Shown here one piece after another: positions 53,101 through 61,681 of a stretch of 64,000 nt of DNA. The notes beneath the pieces were generated by a model, which saw nothing but the letters and a program-made list of their open reading frames with translations, was not told where the DNA came from and did not search any database. The DNA is from CALGKJ01 sp049322695. GTDB taxonomy: Bacteria > Bacillota > Clostridia > Lutisporales > Lutisporaceae. The DNA lies in the NCBI GenBank assembly GCA_049322695.1, contig JBMORW010000023.1, positions 28,488 to 92,487 on the forward strand, written 5' to 3'. How positions within the stretch are numbered: position 1 is the first letter of the stretch; the number at the start of each line of letters is the position of its first letter. Made by a program: the position numbers and the translations under genes.

Positions 53101-55003
53101 TGAAGCTGCCCGGTATATGTCTATTGGCTTGAATGAACTTGAAGCATATCCACCCGGAGAAGCCTTAACTAATGACTTTTACTATTGTATAATGACATAT
53201 TATTTTGAAATGGGGCAATTCAAAAGGGCTAACAATTTTTTAAGAAAAATTGATAAAGCAGATGATGCAGATATAAGCATATCTGAAGTAAAGCAAATAA
53301 TATCCATTTTGATTGATGCTGTAAAGAATAAGACAATAAATGAAAAGCAAGTAGAAGAAATTATCACTCTTTTGCAGAGCGGCTTTCATACTGAAGAACT
53401 AATATTCATACCTGCCAGAATCTCGATGCTGCTTCTTGATTTAGGGTGGGAGGATGAAGCATTGGCAATACTGGCAGCTGTAAATACTGATAAGATAAAA
53501 GTAGATGAAGAAAGTATCGTAACTTTTATAAAAAGATATGTTATATTAAGCAAATCCAAAGACATAAAAGGTCTTGTCAATCTGTGGGAAAGAGCAAAAG
53601 GCAAAGGTTATTACTACATAGCATCAAAGGTGGGTTTTAAAATTGCATCTTTCTATTACCGGCAGCCGGAGCCTTATAAAGCTTTTTATTGCTATATTGA
53701 AGGCTACTGCGATTTTTACAGGCTGCTATCTTCCGTTGAATATGAATACAGAATAGATTTTACTAAACTGCATGGCTTTATGGGGCATATAGAAAACTTC
53801 AGAAAGCTGATGAACTCATTATTTGGCAAGTCCAGAAGCTTAAGCAAAAAAACAAGATGTTTTGAAGACTTTAATATGCTTTCTGACATTAATTGTATAA
53901 GAAGTATTTCAAAGGATCAGCAGCTCTTAGAAGCAGCAAGAGCTTTGAAAAAAATCAGTTGTCCGGTATATGAAAGCTTAGATGAACTGATAATTAATCT
54001 GGGCTCAGATGCTTTCTTAAACCTCGAAAGCATTTGCTGCTACCTGGAATACAGATTACTTTGCAGTAGAGCATTGATTATCTTCCAGAAAGATCATGGC
54101 AGTGAAGCTGTAATAGCACCTGGCAGGGATAATGGCAGTAAAGGATATAATAATGAGCTGTATAGCTTGGCACAGAAAATGAATAAGCCGATAATCTTTA
54201 ACAAAGAGGATTATAGTGAAGATAAGTTTAGCCATCTGTACCATAACAGTCATTTCAAAGCAGCTGCATGTATTCCTGTTATTTTGAACAGCGGCAAGAA
54301 AAGTGAAGACACAGGTAAGGTACTTGGATATATATACATGGAAGCATATAATTCAATTAATTTATTAAGTGAAGATAATATATATCATATAGAAAAGATA
54401 AGCAAGCTTGCGGCATTGAATCTGGAAAAACTCCTAAAAGACACTGACACCTCTATAAGCATGACCCACAGCGAGAGGGAATATAAAAATAAGCCTTATG
54501 GCATTAATGAGGGTCTGGACGGATTGATTAATGATCGTTATGAAGTGGATCAGAAAAAACTGGGGACGTTGCTTAGAGTGCTTGAAATTCTTAGACGGCA
54601 GTTAAGCAATAGTGATAAGTTAATACAGATAATTGATATTCTGATTGAAGAACTCGATGCAGAGTATGCAGCTGTTTTTCAAGTGGATAAAGGCAAGCCT
54701 ATTGAGATGTTTGTTGAAAAGCATTCAAAATATATAAACGATGATATAAAGTATAACACAAAGGTTTTGGAGTCTGTCATCATGAACAAACAAGGCGTTT
54801 GCCTGATTGACTGGGATATGATAGGAGGCTATGGAAAAACTACTGGAATCCCATACTGGAACTCTTTAATATTAAATCCAGTTATCCAAAATGAAGAAAT
54901 AGTGTATATACTATATATTGCAGTTTCAAATGATATTAAAGAGTTTACTGAAAAGGACCTTGATTTTGTTAAGGTTATTTCTAATATAATATGTGCATTA
55001 TAA
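50135..55003 (+). CDS. Giant pseudokinase-ATPase-TPR-GAF regulatory protein
   Basis: A 1622-residue protein with no signal peptide, predicted cytoplasmic. Residues 1-280 look like a Ser/Thr kinase domain that has lost its catalysis: the HRD-type loop reads YKHINPSTI near 135-145 without the Asp, and no DFG is seen. Residues 285-560 are an AAA/STAND-type ATPase with Walker A GEKGIGKT (311-318) and VYVFDNIDYADD (Walker B) near 420. TPR-like helical repeats span about 700-1130, and two GAF-like domains lie at about 1290-1440 and 1480-1622. It lacks the histidine kinase or other output seen in related sensor proteins. ATG 50135 has GAGGTGGA upstream. It sits between two secreted phospholipase-domain genes. 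Confidence 0.78.
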   Translation: MKLINRKYKIVKSLELSNNFTSYLVYDISHQDSLLELTIIEANEKIEKQLINFARKYQKLKSLNVAGILKDVEWDIVTSIDGKKAERKLFYIVCEYIENNINLKQLSAVLNRTEKVRLFIDLCNSLHLLHLSDYTYKHINPSTIALNSIDSGYTARLRSLGFKELLCIAISGHCEDDAVENFEDNKKKDMYSLGIFLLNIFGMDISEFDNFGGQAQNNADEEISFEQKIALIAAKMCCYVEDEYDSLDEVVKAISRSILARPEIQCRSKYMQSMKQTAALIGREQEMRVFEGLFEKDSNVFKGRKIFFVHGEKGIGKTLLLKNIIDFMKIKGINVFYSMDLENEIDTGDKKAFIKMLKSIISVSDKHIVEEYMKDIVKFLPELGINRPDFVSRVSDEYVSNEDLLKRIIEFAVKTVKNAPAVYVFDNIDYADDLSIGVLEILLRNEVLGESKACIISYTDDAVYRSSKLYSLLESERQNPLVYEIELRGLSGEDTKKLVRELVSKEIDANRISNRLYEKSKGNPLYIQEVIRSLYLNSVIHIDSKNGKWVLEEEWESSNIPVNIEQVMQSIINGLDDEEKDLLGIISVFNIPVPISLLKTLFDINELESVLSMLVKKGIIYEISYEGTISYKHANSLLKKLIYERIEDTSKRLIHNIASQVLEKLANDNRSLYIHELHYHLEKADAKQRGIHHYLQNAELMDKYNNHREVIYCLEKALELYEHGPKEKANEELIFKLGKKYRITGEYIKALDCFEKIYHGVRKLGKKEFYIDLIEEIVKVLIILADFKRAKSYIRIAKKYLEKFDYLTGLLKILWAEASIYRNEGEYDKALEVATKILPMCTDEHLCIKGMTYNIMGIAYRRTGRYKESLDSYAAAVKCLESIDTVDINLMGSILMNTSLAYGNYGDLEKKNEYMLKAKTVIEKCGEYKGKFISYLNIGAWYCESGMYELGIDSFNKVFKKAKQLGMNNEYFISVVNTMIVNIRLFNYAEAARYMSIGLNELEAYPPGEALTNDFYYCIMTYYFEMGQFKRANNFLRKIDKADDADISISEVKQIISILIDAVKNKTINEKQVEEIITLLQSGFHTEELIFIPARISMLLLDLGWEDEALAILAAVNTDKIKVDEESIVTFIKRYVILSKSKDIKGLVNLWERAKGKGYYYIASKVGFKIASFYYRQPEPYKAFYCYIEGYCDFYRLLSSVEYEYRIDFTKLHGFMGHIENFRKLMNSLFGKSRSLSKKTRCFEDFNMLSDINCIRSISKDQQLLEAARALKKISCPVYESLDELIINLGSDAFLNLESICCYLEYRLLCSRALIIFQKDHGSEAVIAPGRDNGSKGYNNELYSLAQKMNKPIIFNKEDYSEDKFSHLYHNSHFKAAACIPVILNSGKKSEDTGKVLGYIYMEAYNSINLLSEDNIYHIEKISKLAALNLEKLLKDTDTSISMTHSEREYKNKPYGINEGLDGLINDRYEVDQKKLGTLLRVLEILRRQLSNSDKLIQIIDILIEELDAEYAAVFQVDKGKPIEMFVEKHSKYINDDIKYNTKVLESVIMNKQGVCLIDWDMIGGYGKTTGIPYWNSLILNPVIQNEEIVYILYIAVSNDIKEFTEKDLDFVKVISNIICAL

Positions 55004-55031
55004 GAGAACAAGTATACATGCAAATCAGAAG

Positions 55032-55066
55032 TAAAGAGAGCCTCCTATCAGGAGCTCTCTTTACTT
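55032..55066. terminator. Bidirectional terminator between convergent genes
   Basis: TAAAGAGAG plus CTCC (55032-55045, one bulged base) pairs with GGAG plus CTCTCTTTA (55051-55063). Confidence 0.85.
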
Positions 55067-55098
55067 TTCTGGATACATTATGAAAGCTGAAAGTATCT

Positions 55099-58000
55099 TT
55101 ACCAGTTAATCGGGAATATTGGTATGTTGATTTCCTGCTCTATCCATATAGGGTTTGAAAGGGCAACTCTTTTATTGTTTGTATCTGATCTTACTTCAAC
55201 TCTATAGTAAGTACCAGGAACAGCTTTTATAACTGTACCGCCTGTATATGGATCACCAATATATTTTGCAAAAGAATAATCTGTCATGCCATATTTACCC
55301 AACAGCTCTTCAGTTCCGCCAATGGTACCTCTATAGAGATATACACTGTTGCTTATACTAAAATCTTTACTGCAAGAGTTGTCAACGGCAGTAATATAAA
55401 TTCTGACAGCTTCACCGGTGGAACTGGTATAGACACTGTCTCCTATACCGTAGAACTTACTGGGGTTAGTACTTGCATCTGCTGCTTTCTGGATGTAGAA
55501 TGAGACTCCGGGGCCTGTACTTACAAATGCTTTTCCTTTTATAATGTCTCGGCATATATCCTGATATGAGTTTGATGTAGAATTTACAGCAGTTACTGCA
55601 GTTCCGATTCTTTCAGCTGTTCTTCCGGATTCCAGCGATCTTGCAATATTATCAATTTCACCGCTACCTGCTACAGCAGTTGTCTTTTTGCCTTTTAGCA
55701 AATGGTATTTGATCCAGTTATTAATACTTTCCTTATCGTACTTGTCATATCTGCCATTAATAACTACCATTGCACCATTACTGCCATATGAGCCGGTAAC
55801 CTTTGCTTCATAGGCATCATAACTAATAGGCCAAATTTCTTCCAGATTTGATAACGGATACATGCTGTCGCCGCGTCCCGGATGATTAGCAATCACTAAG
55901 TCCATTGCACTAAAGCTGCGTATAAAATCCACAGCAGCTTGAGCGCTTAAATTATCCGGTACAGGTTTGGTACTGCTTACGCCAGTCATATGAAACACGT
56001 TATCAAAAGAATAGATTCTACCATTTCCAAAATCAATTTCTTCCTTTGCACCTATTACGGAAGCTTCTTCCGCTGGTATAAATCTCAATGAATCATCACT
56101 GTATGTCAGATAACAGTTATTATAGAAGTTTGTAAGCTCTGTATCACTGCTGAAGGATTTACCCACAAGAAACGCCCATTCCAGGTTGTGTTCTTTAGCA
56201 TTATCCTTTACTTGTTCAATATTCAAATCTTTAACAGAATCAAACATGACTTGTGGATCTCCTACCTTCCAGATTTCGCCTGCTGCATAATGCCACAAAT
56301 AGTCAAAGTTGTTTATTCTGCCGTAGCCCTCAAGCACTGCATCATTTTTTGCCTGAGTCGAGACGTATGGCCTATTATTGAACTTCCAGCCATCCTGCGC
56401 CCACAAATTTACATAATGTCCATAGTATCCATTTGCTGCAGAAGGTGATGCATATGCTCTGTAAGCGGGAAAATCATATTTAAACTTAGAAGTAAGATAT
56501 CCTTTCATGATATCATTGTCTTCCTTGGCGGTTGCATATGCATAAATGCTTCCCTTTCCATAGAGGTCTGTTACGATGTAGGTTGTATTGCTTCCTTTAG
56601 GAACAGTGCCTTTATACAGCAGTCTGTGATTTGAGTTAAATACATATAGTTCAATATCCTTGGATGCATTTGTAGTTACTTTTATTTGTGTCGGCAGCTT
56701 CAGGCTGCTGCTGAAAGTACCTGAGCCCATATCAAACCATGATGTATGTACACTGCCCGTAACATCGTTTATTTTCTGCATTGCCAGATTTATTGATGAT
56801 ATAGATGAACTTGGAGTGTGATTTTGCAAGTAGCTTGGGAATATCATATAGAATACCTTTTGCCTGAATTCTGCATCAGTGAACAAAGGGAAGTTTACAG
56901 CATTGTAGTCAAAGCTTTCATCAAAGCTTCGCATGAAATCAATAATTGGCTTGTTGATTCTGTCAGGTGCTGTATAGAAAGTAACCTGCCTGCCAACAGC
57001 TCTTGATATTAATTCATCAACACCTTCATTGCCTATCAGAATAAGCTTGGCCATTGTCAGGGTATTGTAAAACGGTTCAAATGTATGTTCAAGTATAACA
57101 TCGGCAGGATTTACATTATACAAATCATTGCTTCCTATATTAGCCATTTCAGTTTTAATAGTATTAAGTGAGCCTGCAGGGAAAAGATCAGAGTTAATAT
57201 AGAGCTCAGGATTCTTAGAATATGCTTCCAGTGTCTCTTTATCCATTCCCATTGCTTCCTGACATAGCCAGTCTATAGCATAATCCCTGAGAGACTTTTT
57301 CAATGGTTCAAATATTTTCAGTTGTTCATCTATTGCAGCAGGTATGGCACCCAGTATATCGGTTATTTCTAATAATAAGTCAGGTGCTCCAAGCATACTC
57401 ATTAAATATTGGTCTGCCCATGCTGATAATACATCTTGTGCATCTACGGTTTTTTCTTCTTCCTCGCTGCTGATTGCTTCAAGACTTCTTTTGGGGTCAA
57501 CTACTACTCTGGCGATTTCTGCGTTTGCATATATCCAGGCGGTTAGTCCGGCATCAATATCCTGAATCCATGCATTAGCATAATCTCTCCATAAATTTAC
57601 TGTGGTTGTTGATGCTTCGTGAACAAGAGCAGCACGGAGTTTGAAAAACTGATCAAAGTGCAGTGGCTTATCCTGGCTGAACAAAGGATTCAACCCATTT
57701 GCTATAGAGCCATTAGCCATCATATTGTTCATGACAAATGTCCTTGGTGAATTTATGTAAGTGGAATGCTTGTATATAATGGCTTTATCAACAAGAGATT
57801 CAACAAGCATATGTCTGGCTATTATTTGTGATTCACTTGGTGTAAGACCATCTGCCACTGCGGGGAATGAGCCTTGCGCCCACTTGTTTACCCAGTCATG
57901 TCCAAAAAAGTCTCCGGCACCGTGAACCATGCAGCCAAGTACAAATGCAAGTGAAGCATTCTTGAGCTGTGTTTGTGTAAGGCGGGATGAAGTAGCAGGT

Positions 58001-58443
58001 ATGACACCCTCAAGCATCTGCTTGCTTCTTCCTTCAACGAATGGGACATAGTGCATACTTGCCTCTGAAGTAAATGCATCACCTGTAGGCATTGAGTTTA
58101 CTCTGTTCCATAGATCACTTAACCATTGACCCGAAGTAGTAGTCTCGTTAGGATGTATAAATGCTTGTCCGACATAGATATCTGGAAAACTGTCCGGTCC
58201 TACACATCCGCCGAGGAAATAGCTTTGATAACCTTTTATTGCAGCAAGATACTCCTTTTTCACCTTAAACATTCCATAAGGCGGTATTTCGACGTAGCCG
58301 TTGTTTTCATTGATTTCACTTATTAGAAGATCACCTATATAAACATGTGTTTTTGGCTTCCAGGCACTAACAGTGACAATATTTGCTGCAGCTAATACAA
58401 TACATAGCATTAATGCTATTCTTATTCTCCATTTCTTCTTCAT
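55099..58443 (-). CDS. Secreted zinc phospholipase C domain fused to PHP-like domain
   Basis: The 1114-residue protein has a signal peptide ending VSA|W, placing Trp28 at the mature N-terminus as in zinc phospholipases. Likely zinc ligands follow: His33 (KTHVY), Asp in GPD, His in SMHY, His and Asp in VHGAGD, His in GHDW, His and Glu in ARHMLVES. A beta-sandwich (about 575-640) leads to a region about 700-985 that resembles the PHP/CehA-McbA metallohydrolase family (IPAEEAS near 788, ANHPGR near 851, KAFVSTGPGV near 972), but the usual N-terminal HxH and late SDxH motifs are not visible, so this part may be inactive. A second beta-sandwich closes the protein. The pairing of the two domains is unusual. 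Confidence 0.75.
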   Translation of the reverse strand: MKKKWRIRIALMLCIVLAAANIVTVSAWKPKTHVYIGDLLISEINENNGYVEIPPYGMFKVKKEYLAAIKGYQSYFLGGCVGPDSFPDIYVGQAFIHPNETTTSGQWLSDLWNRVNSMPTGDAFTSEASMHYVPFVEGRSKQMLEGVIPATSSRLTQTQLKNASLAFVLGCMVHGAGDFFGHDWVNKWAQGSFPAVADGLTPSESQIIARHMLVESLVDKAIIYKHSTYINSPRTFVMNNMMANGSIANGLNPLFSQDKPLHFDQFFKLRAALVHEASTTTVNLWRDYANAWIQDIDAGLTAWIYANAEIARVVVDPKRSLEAISSEEEEKTVDAQDVLSAWADQYLMSMLGAPDLLLEITDILGAIPAAIDEQLKIFEPLKKSLRDYAIDWLCQEAMGMDKETLEAYSKNPELYINSDLFPAGSLNTIKTEMANIGSNDLYNVNPADVILEHTFEPFYNTLTMAKLILIGNEGVDELISRAVGRQVTFYTAPDRINKPIIDFMRSFDESFDYNAVNFPLFTDAEFRQKVFYMIFPSYLQNHTPSSSISSINLAMQKINDVTGSVHTSWFDMGSGTFSSSLKLPTQIKVTTNASKDIELYVFNSNHRLLYKGTVPKGSNTTYIVTDLYGKGSIYAYATAKEDNDIMKGYLTSKFKYDFPAYRAYASPSAANGYYGHYVNLWAQDGWKFNNRPYVSTQAKNDAVLEGYGRINNFDYLWHYAAGEIWKVGDPQVMFDSVKDLNIEQVKDNAKEHNLEWAFLVGKSFSSDTELTNFYNNCYLTYSDDSLRFIPAEEASVIGAKEEIDFGNGRIYSFDNVFHMTGVSSTKPVPDNLSAQAAVDFIRSFSAMDLVIANHPGRGDSMYPLSNLEEIWPISYDAYEAKVTGSYGSNGAMVVINGRYDKYDKESINNWIKYHLLKGKKTTAVAGSGEIDNIARSLESGRTAERIGTAVTAVNSTSNSYQDICRDIIKGKAFVSTGPGVSFYIQKAADASTNPSKFYGIGDSVYTSSTGEAVRIYITAVDNSCSKDFSISNSVYLYRGTIGGTEELLGKYGMTDYSFAKYIGDPYTGGTVIKAVPGTYYRVEVRSDTNNKRVALSNPIWIEQEINIPIFPINW

Positions 58444-59004
58444 TGAATTTCTCCTTTCATTTTATAGTTTTGTTAAGGTTGCGATGTTACACTTACACCT
58501 CCTTTTTAAATGGAATAGATGAATTAAACAAGTTTGAATATGGGAATATTAAGAAAGTATAAGAAACTAGATAAACAAACTGGTCTGAAAAACGTGATGT
58601 TGCTTATATTTTATAGTAAACTTTTAGCACTGGTACATGGTGCTGGCTGTTTATTTTAGTATCAGAGAACTATATCTAATCAGTTATAAAGTATAGTTTT
58701 TTTGCAAAAATCATGTAACTGATAATAAATATTTACAGAATAGTGAAAAAACTAAAATGGATTGCAAAGGATATAGGACTTTAGACCTAGTACCTATGTG
58801 GAATAGACTTTATTGTTCTTAACTCATCTGCTCTGAATAAGAAATGGTTGAGGAAATGGAAGCTTTTTGCAGGGCATCTAAAGAAATCGGAGAACTGAAT
58901 ATATAATGCAAATTACTTCAACGAAAATGTCAATATGTTACTGTCAATATATTGGCTTGACTAATGGCTCATAGTTACATATAATGTTAGTGTAATTTAA
59001 GCAT
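58444..59004. other. Upstream region of the PLC-PHP gene, no gene seen
   Basis: This 561-bp AT-rich gap contains the upstream region of the minus-strand phospholipase gene (AAAGGAG-type ribosome binding site near 58451) and the 17-bp shared motif at 58773. I find no supported reading frame. It ends at tRNA-Arg. Confidence 0.6.
58773..58789. promoter_or_regulatory. 17-bp motif upstream of the PLC-PHP gene
   Basis: ATAGGACTTTAGACCTA matches the motif at 47960 at 16 of 17 positions, and lies about 330 bp upstream of the 1114-residue gene. A near-palindrome, so it can act on either strand. It could bind a regulator of both phospholipase-domain genes. Confidence 0.5.
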
Positions 59005-59081
59005 GCGCCTATAGCTCAGCCGGATAGAGTAGCTGACTTCGAATCAGTTGGTCGGGGGTTCGAATCCCTCTGGGCGCACCA
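59005..59081 (+). tRNA. tRNA-Arg(TCG)
   Basis: Acceptor GCGCCTA/TGGGCGC (wobble), anticodon loop CTTCGAA (TCG), encoded CCA. A broken integrase gene points toward it from 118 bases downstream, so its 3' end is a likely attachment site. Confidence 0.95.
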
Positions 59082-59090
59082 TTGGAAAAC

Positions 59091-59120
59091 AAAGCACCGC
59101 AACGAATTGCAGTGCTTTTT
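59091..59120 (+). terminator. Terminator after tRNA-Arg(TCG)
   Basis: AAAGCAC and GCAA pair with TTGC and GTGCTTT (59091-59118), followed by T. Confidence 0.85.
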
Positions 59121-59160
59121 ATGTTTTTTGAAAACTATTAAAATCTTTTCCAAAAGTGCC

Positions 59161-59184
59161 TTGACTACACTACCCTGTAGTCAA
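59161..59184. repeat. Perfect 9-bp inverted repeat next to the integrase relic
   Basis: TTGACTACA-CTACCC-TGTAGTCAA lies between tRNA-Arg and the integrase fragment. It could be the integrase gene's terminator or a recombinase arm site. Confidence 0.5.
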
Positions 59185-59198
59185 AATGTAGTAAAAGA

Positions 59199-59486
59199 TT
59201 AGCTGTTTTCTGCAGCCAAATTCTCTTCCTTTTTCTTATATAAGTCTTGGATTTTTATTAGATTTGCTTGCTTTCTTTCCTTCTGAATATGAGTATATAT
59301 GTTCATAGTTACTCTAAAGTCAGCATGTCCCAAAATTCCCTGTGCAGATTTCAGATCTATTCCGGCATCATATAAAGCTGTAGCATATGTATGTCTGAGG
59401 AGCCTGTATGTGAGGTTAATACTAAGCTTTGGCTCATTATCCATAAGATGCTTGCTAATATTCTCTTCAATATACCTGTTTACTCA
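59199..59486 (-). pseudogene. Tyrosine recombinase (phage-type integrase), C-terminal fragment
   Basis: The frame holds the catalytic C-terminus of a tyrosine integrase: LLRHTYATALYDAGIDLKS, LGHADFRVTMNIYTHI, so the R-H-R and the tyrosine are there. Codons reading VNRYIEENISKHL lie upstream of MDNEPK, but TGA at 59484-59486 interrupts the frame (probably a TGG codon before mutation), and the N-terminal part is missing. It is the relic of an element integrated at the tRNA-Arg gene. Confidence 0.85.
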
Positions 59487-59693
59487 TTCTTTGTCCTTCT
59501 CCATACACCTTGTATAGAAGATAAACCGTGCATGCTGCCATTTTCTTTGTGGAATACATACAATGACTTGGATGTTATATGTTGTTATTAATAAAGCATT
59601 ACTGAATTATTGATGAGTTGTTATTGAGAAAATATGGTATAATTTCCATATAATTTATATCCCCAGAAGTATACTATTAAGGAGAGGATCGAT

Positions 59694-60257
59694 TTGAACT
59701 TAAAAAGGTATTATATTATTTCAAGAATTATTATTTATTTAGGTGTTCTTTCTAATATTCTGTTACCTATTTACACAGCAAGGACACAAAGTAGAAGTAT
59801 CGTCATTCCGTTAATCACTACATTATTTACATTGTATGTGAATATTAGCTTTATGATATATCTTAATAAGACTTTAAAAATTTATAATACAAATAAGCTT
59901 ATAATTCTAAATGTTATATGTACGATAATAAGTTATATATACACTATAATCTTATTGTCAAAGAATACATCATTTTTTACAATGATAAGCTATTTGGTAG
60001 TTTTTATATTGCAAGGTGTTATCTTTATACTGCTTGGGCTACAGTTGAAGAAATCGGCTTTTTACAGTACACAACCCCAAAGCAGCTTATTTGTAATATT
60101 ACCTTCGATTGGCATATGTCATTTTTCGTTTATTTTTATAGGAAATATTTCAGCTTTAATAAAAATTGTGCTGATGACTTTATTGTTTTTACAAATTGGA
60201 AAGATATTGGGAAGTGAAATTAATAATAATGCTACAGTTGAAATAGAGCAAGCATAG
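59694..60257 (+). CDS. Uncharacterised membrane protein, 187 residues
   Basis: The protein has about six hydrophobic segments and very short loops, with a short hydrophilic tail (INNNATVEIEQA). TTG 59694 is preceded by AGGAGAGG near 59680. No family is recognised. It is AT-rich like the rest of this accessory block, and lies beside the integrase relic. Confidence 0.6.
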   Translation: MNLKRYYIISRIIIYLGVLSNILLPIYTARTQSRSIVIPLITTLFTLYVNISFMIYLNKTLKIYNTNKLIILNVICTIISYIYTIILLSKNTSFFTMISYLVVFILQGVIFILLGLQLKKSAFYSTQPQSSLFVILPSIGICHFSFIFIGNISALIKIVLMTLLFLQIGKILGSEINNNATVEIEQA

Positions 60258-60436
60258 GAGGTATGGTGCCAGGCTAAAAGATTATTAGGTTATTAATATG
60301 CAATCTGTCACATTAATTATTAGAAAACATAAAACATAAGGTAAATCATCCATAATAGAAAATGAGACAACTTAGCATTATCACACAGCTGCCATCTCTA
60401 TTGCACCTATTGCATGTACATTTACAACTATATACT

Positions 60437-61099
60437 TTAATTAATATTTTTCGAATTAGCTTTATACTTTTTATATGAACTTAACGGGAAAAAGACTAAA
60501 TAAATAAAGTGTATGAGCTTGCCATTTGCAAAAAACATAGTAATGAGTTTAATAATAAGGGTAAAAGTCAACATACCCACAATCGTGTAAAATGCGGTCG
60601 GCAGCATTTTAATTCTTGCGATTGCGCTTACTGAATTACCATATGCTAGAACTATTAATAGGGATAGTATTATACTATTTACTATTATGTCGACTTCGAA
60701 TCTTTCTTTATTGTCTTTATATTCTTTGACCATCCCATTTTCGGAATTACTATAAATTGTTACTTCAAGTGCTATTAATGTGATGATAAACGCAATAGAT
60801 TTACTCAATAGTTCAGTAAAAATGTAAAGAATTGACTGAAAGACATAATACGTATCTTTATCAGAATATATAAAAGGAACAAATGAAATTACTGAATAAA
60901 GGGCAATTATATAGCAAATAGGCTTTATAGTTAGGACTGAATATATATTAAAAATATTGACAGCACTCAATTCAACTTCCTTTTTTTCTTCGGTGTTTGG
61001 CTTAAAGATGGTTTTATTCAATAATTGTACTATTTCTGAAATGTTGATTATGCTATTATTCATCTCGGTTGTCTCATTCTCTTTTTTATTCAGCTTCAT
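60437..61099 (-). CDS. Uncharacterised membrane protein, 220 residues
   Basis: The hydrophilic N-terminus (1-50) is followed by about four hydrophobic segments (about 58-78, 90-112, 138-160 and 170-192), then a Lys-rich tail (YKKYKANSKNIN). GAGGTG lies before the ATG (61099). No known domain is recognised. It may belong to the same integrated element as its neighbours. Confidence 0.6.
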   Translation of the reverse strand: MKLNKKENETTEMNNSIINISEIVQLLNKTIFKPNTEEKKEVELSAVNIFNIYSVLTIKPICYIIALYSVISFVPFIYSDKDTYYVFQSILYIFTELLSKSIAFIITLIALEVTIYSNSENGMVKEYKDNKERFEVDIIVNSIILSLLIVLAYGNSVSAIARIKMLPTAFYTIVGMLTFTLIIKLITMFFANGKLIHFIYLVFFPLSSYKKYKANSKNIN

Positions 61100-61320
61100 A
61101 ATACACCTCTACATTACTTTTTCTCAATTAAAAGTTAAGTTTGTGCTGCAGTTTACTTTATATCAGGAAGTGCATCTGAGAATATAGTGTCAATCATATG
61201 TGCAAATTGAATTCAATTTTAAGCGCACTTCCTTAGTAATTAACAGCAAATATAATTTTACAATATAAGGCAAAAACTTACAATATATTATATACTCAAT
61301 CAAAAGGAACCAGACTATAA

Positions 61321-61572
61321 TTTTCAATTGACTTTAAACAGCTAAATGTGAAGCTCAATGAGGAAGGCTTGAGGGTCCAGACTAATACTCATATCGGCCA
61401 GAGGAAGTATACGCCCAAGGATATTACAGATATTGTCTACTATGACAAGGATAATGACAGTAAGTATTTTAAGATTGCTAGGCTTTTCAATAAATATAAT
61501 AGTCGGTTAATGAATGAAAGAGAGCTGATCAAGCAGCTGATGATTTTGGGAAATGAACATAAAACCAGTTAA
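61321..61572 (+). pseudogene. Fragment of an unrecognised gene
   Basis: The open frame FSIDFKQLNVKLNEEGLRV and on to LGNEHKTS has no ribosome binding site or good start (GTG 61348 is unsupported). It looks like the C-terminal end of a larger protein, cut off upstream by a stop at 61315-61320. I do not recognise it. Its coding-like composition contrasts with the surrounding gaps. Confidence 0.4.
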
Positions 61573-61681
61573 TATAATTAATCATTTTTTGGTGAATGTC
61601 CAGTTATATGCAAAAAAAATGCGCTATATATAGAAGGAATCTTTTAAATCAAATTGGACACTTTTACTACATATGGCGAAT

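Noticed and set aside
58844..58906. Short frame beginning MVEEMEAFCRASKEI before tRNA-Arg
   Set aside because: Only about 20 codons and no ribosome binding site; treated as non-coding.
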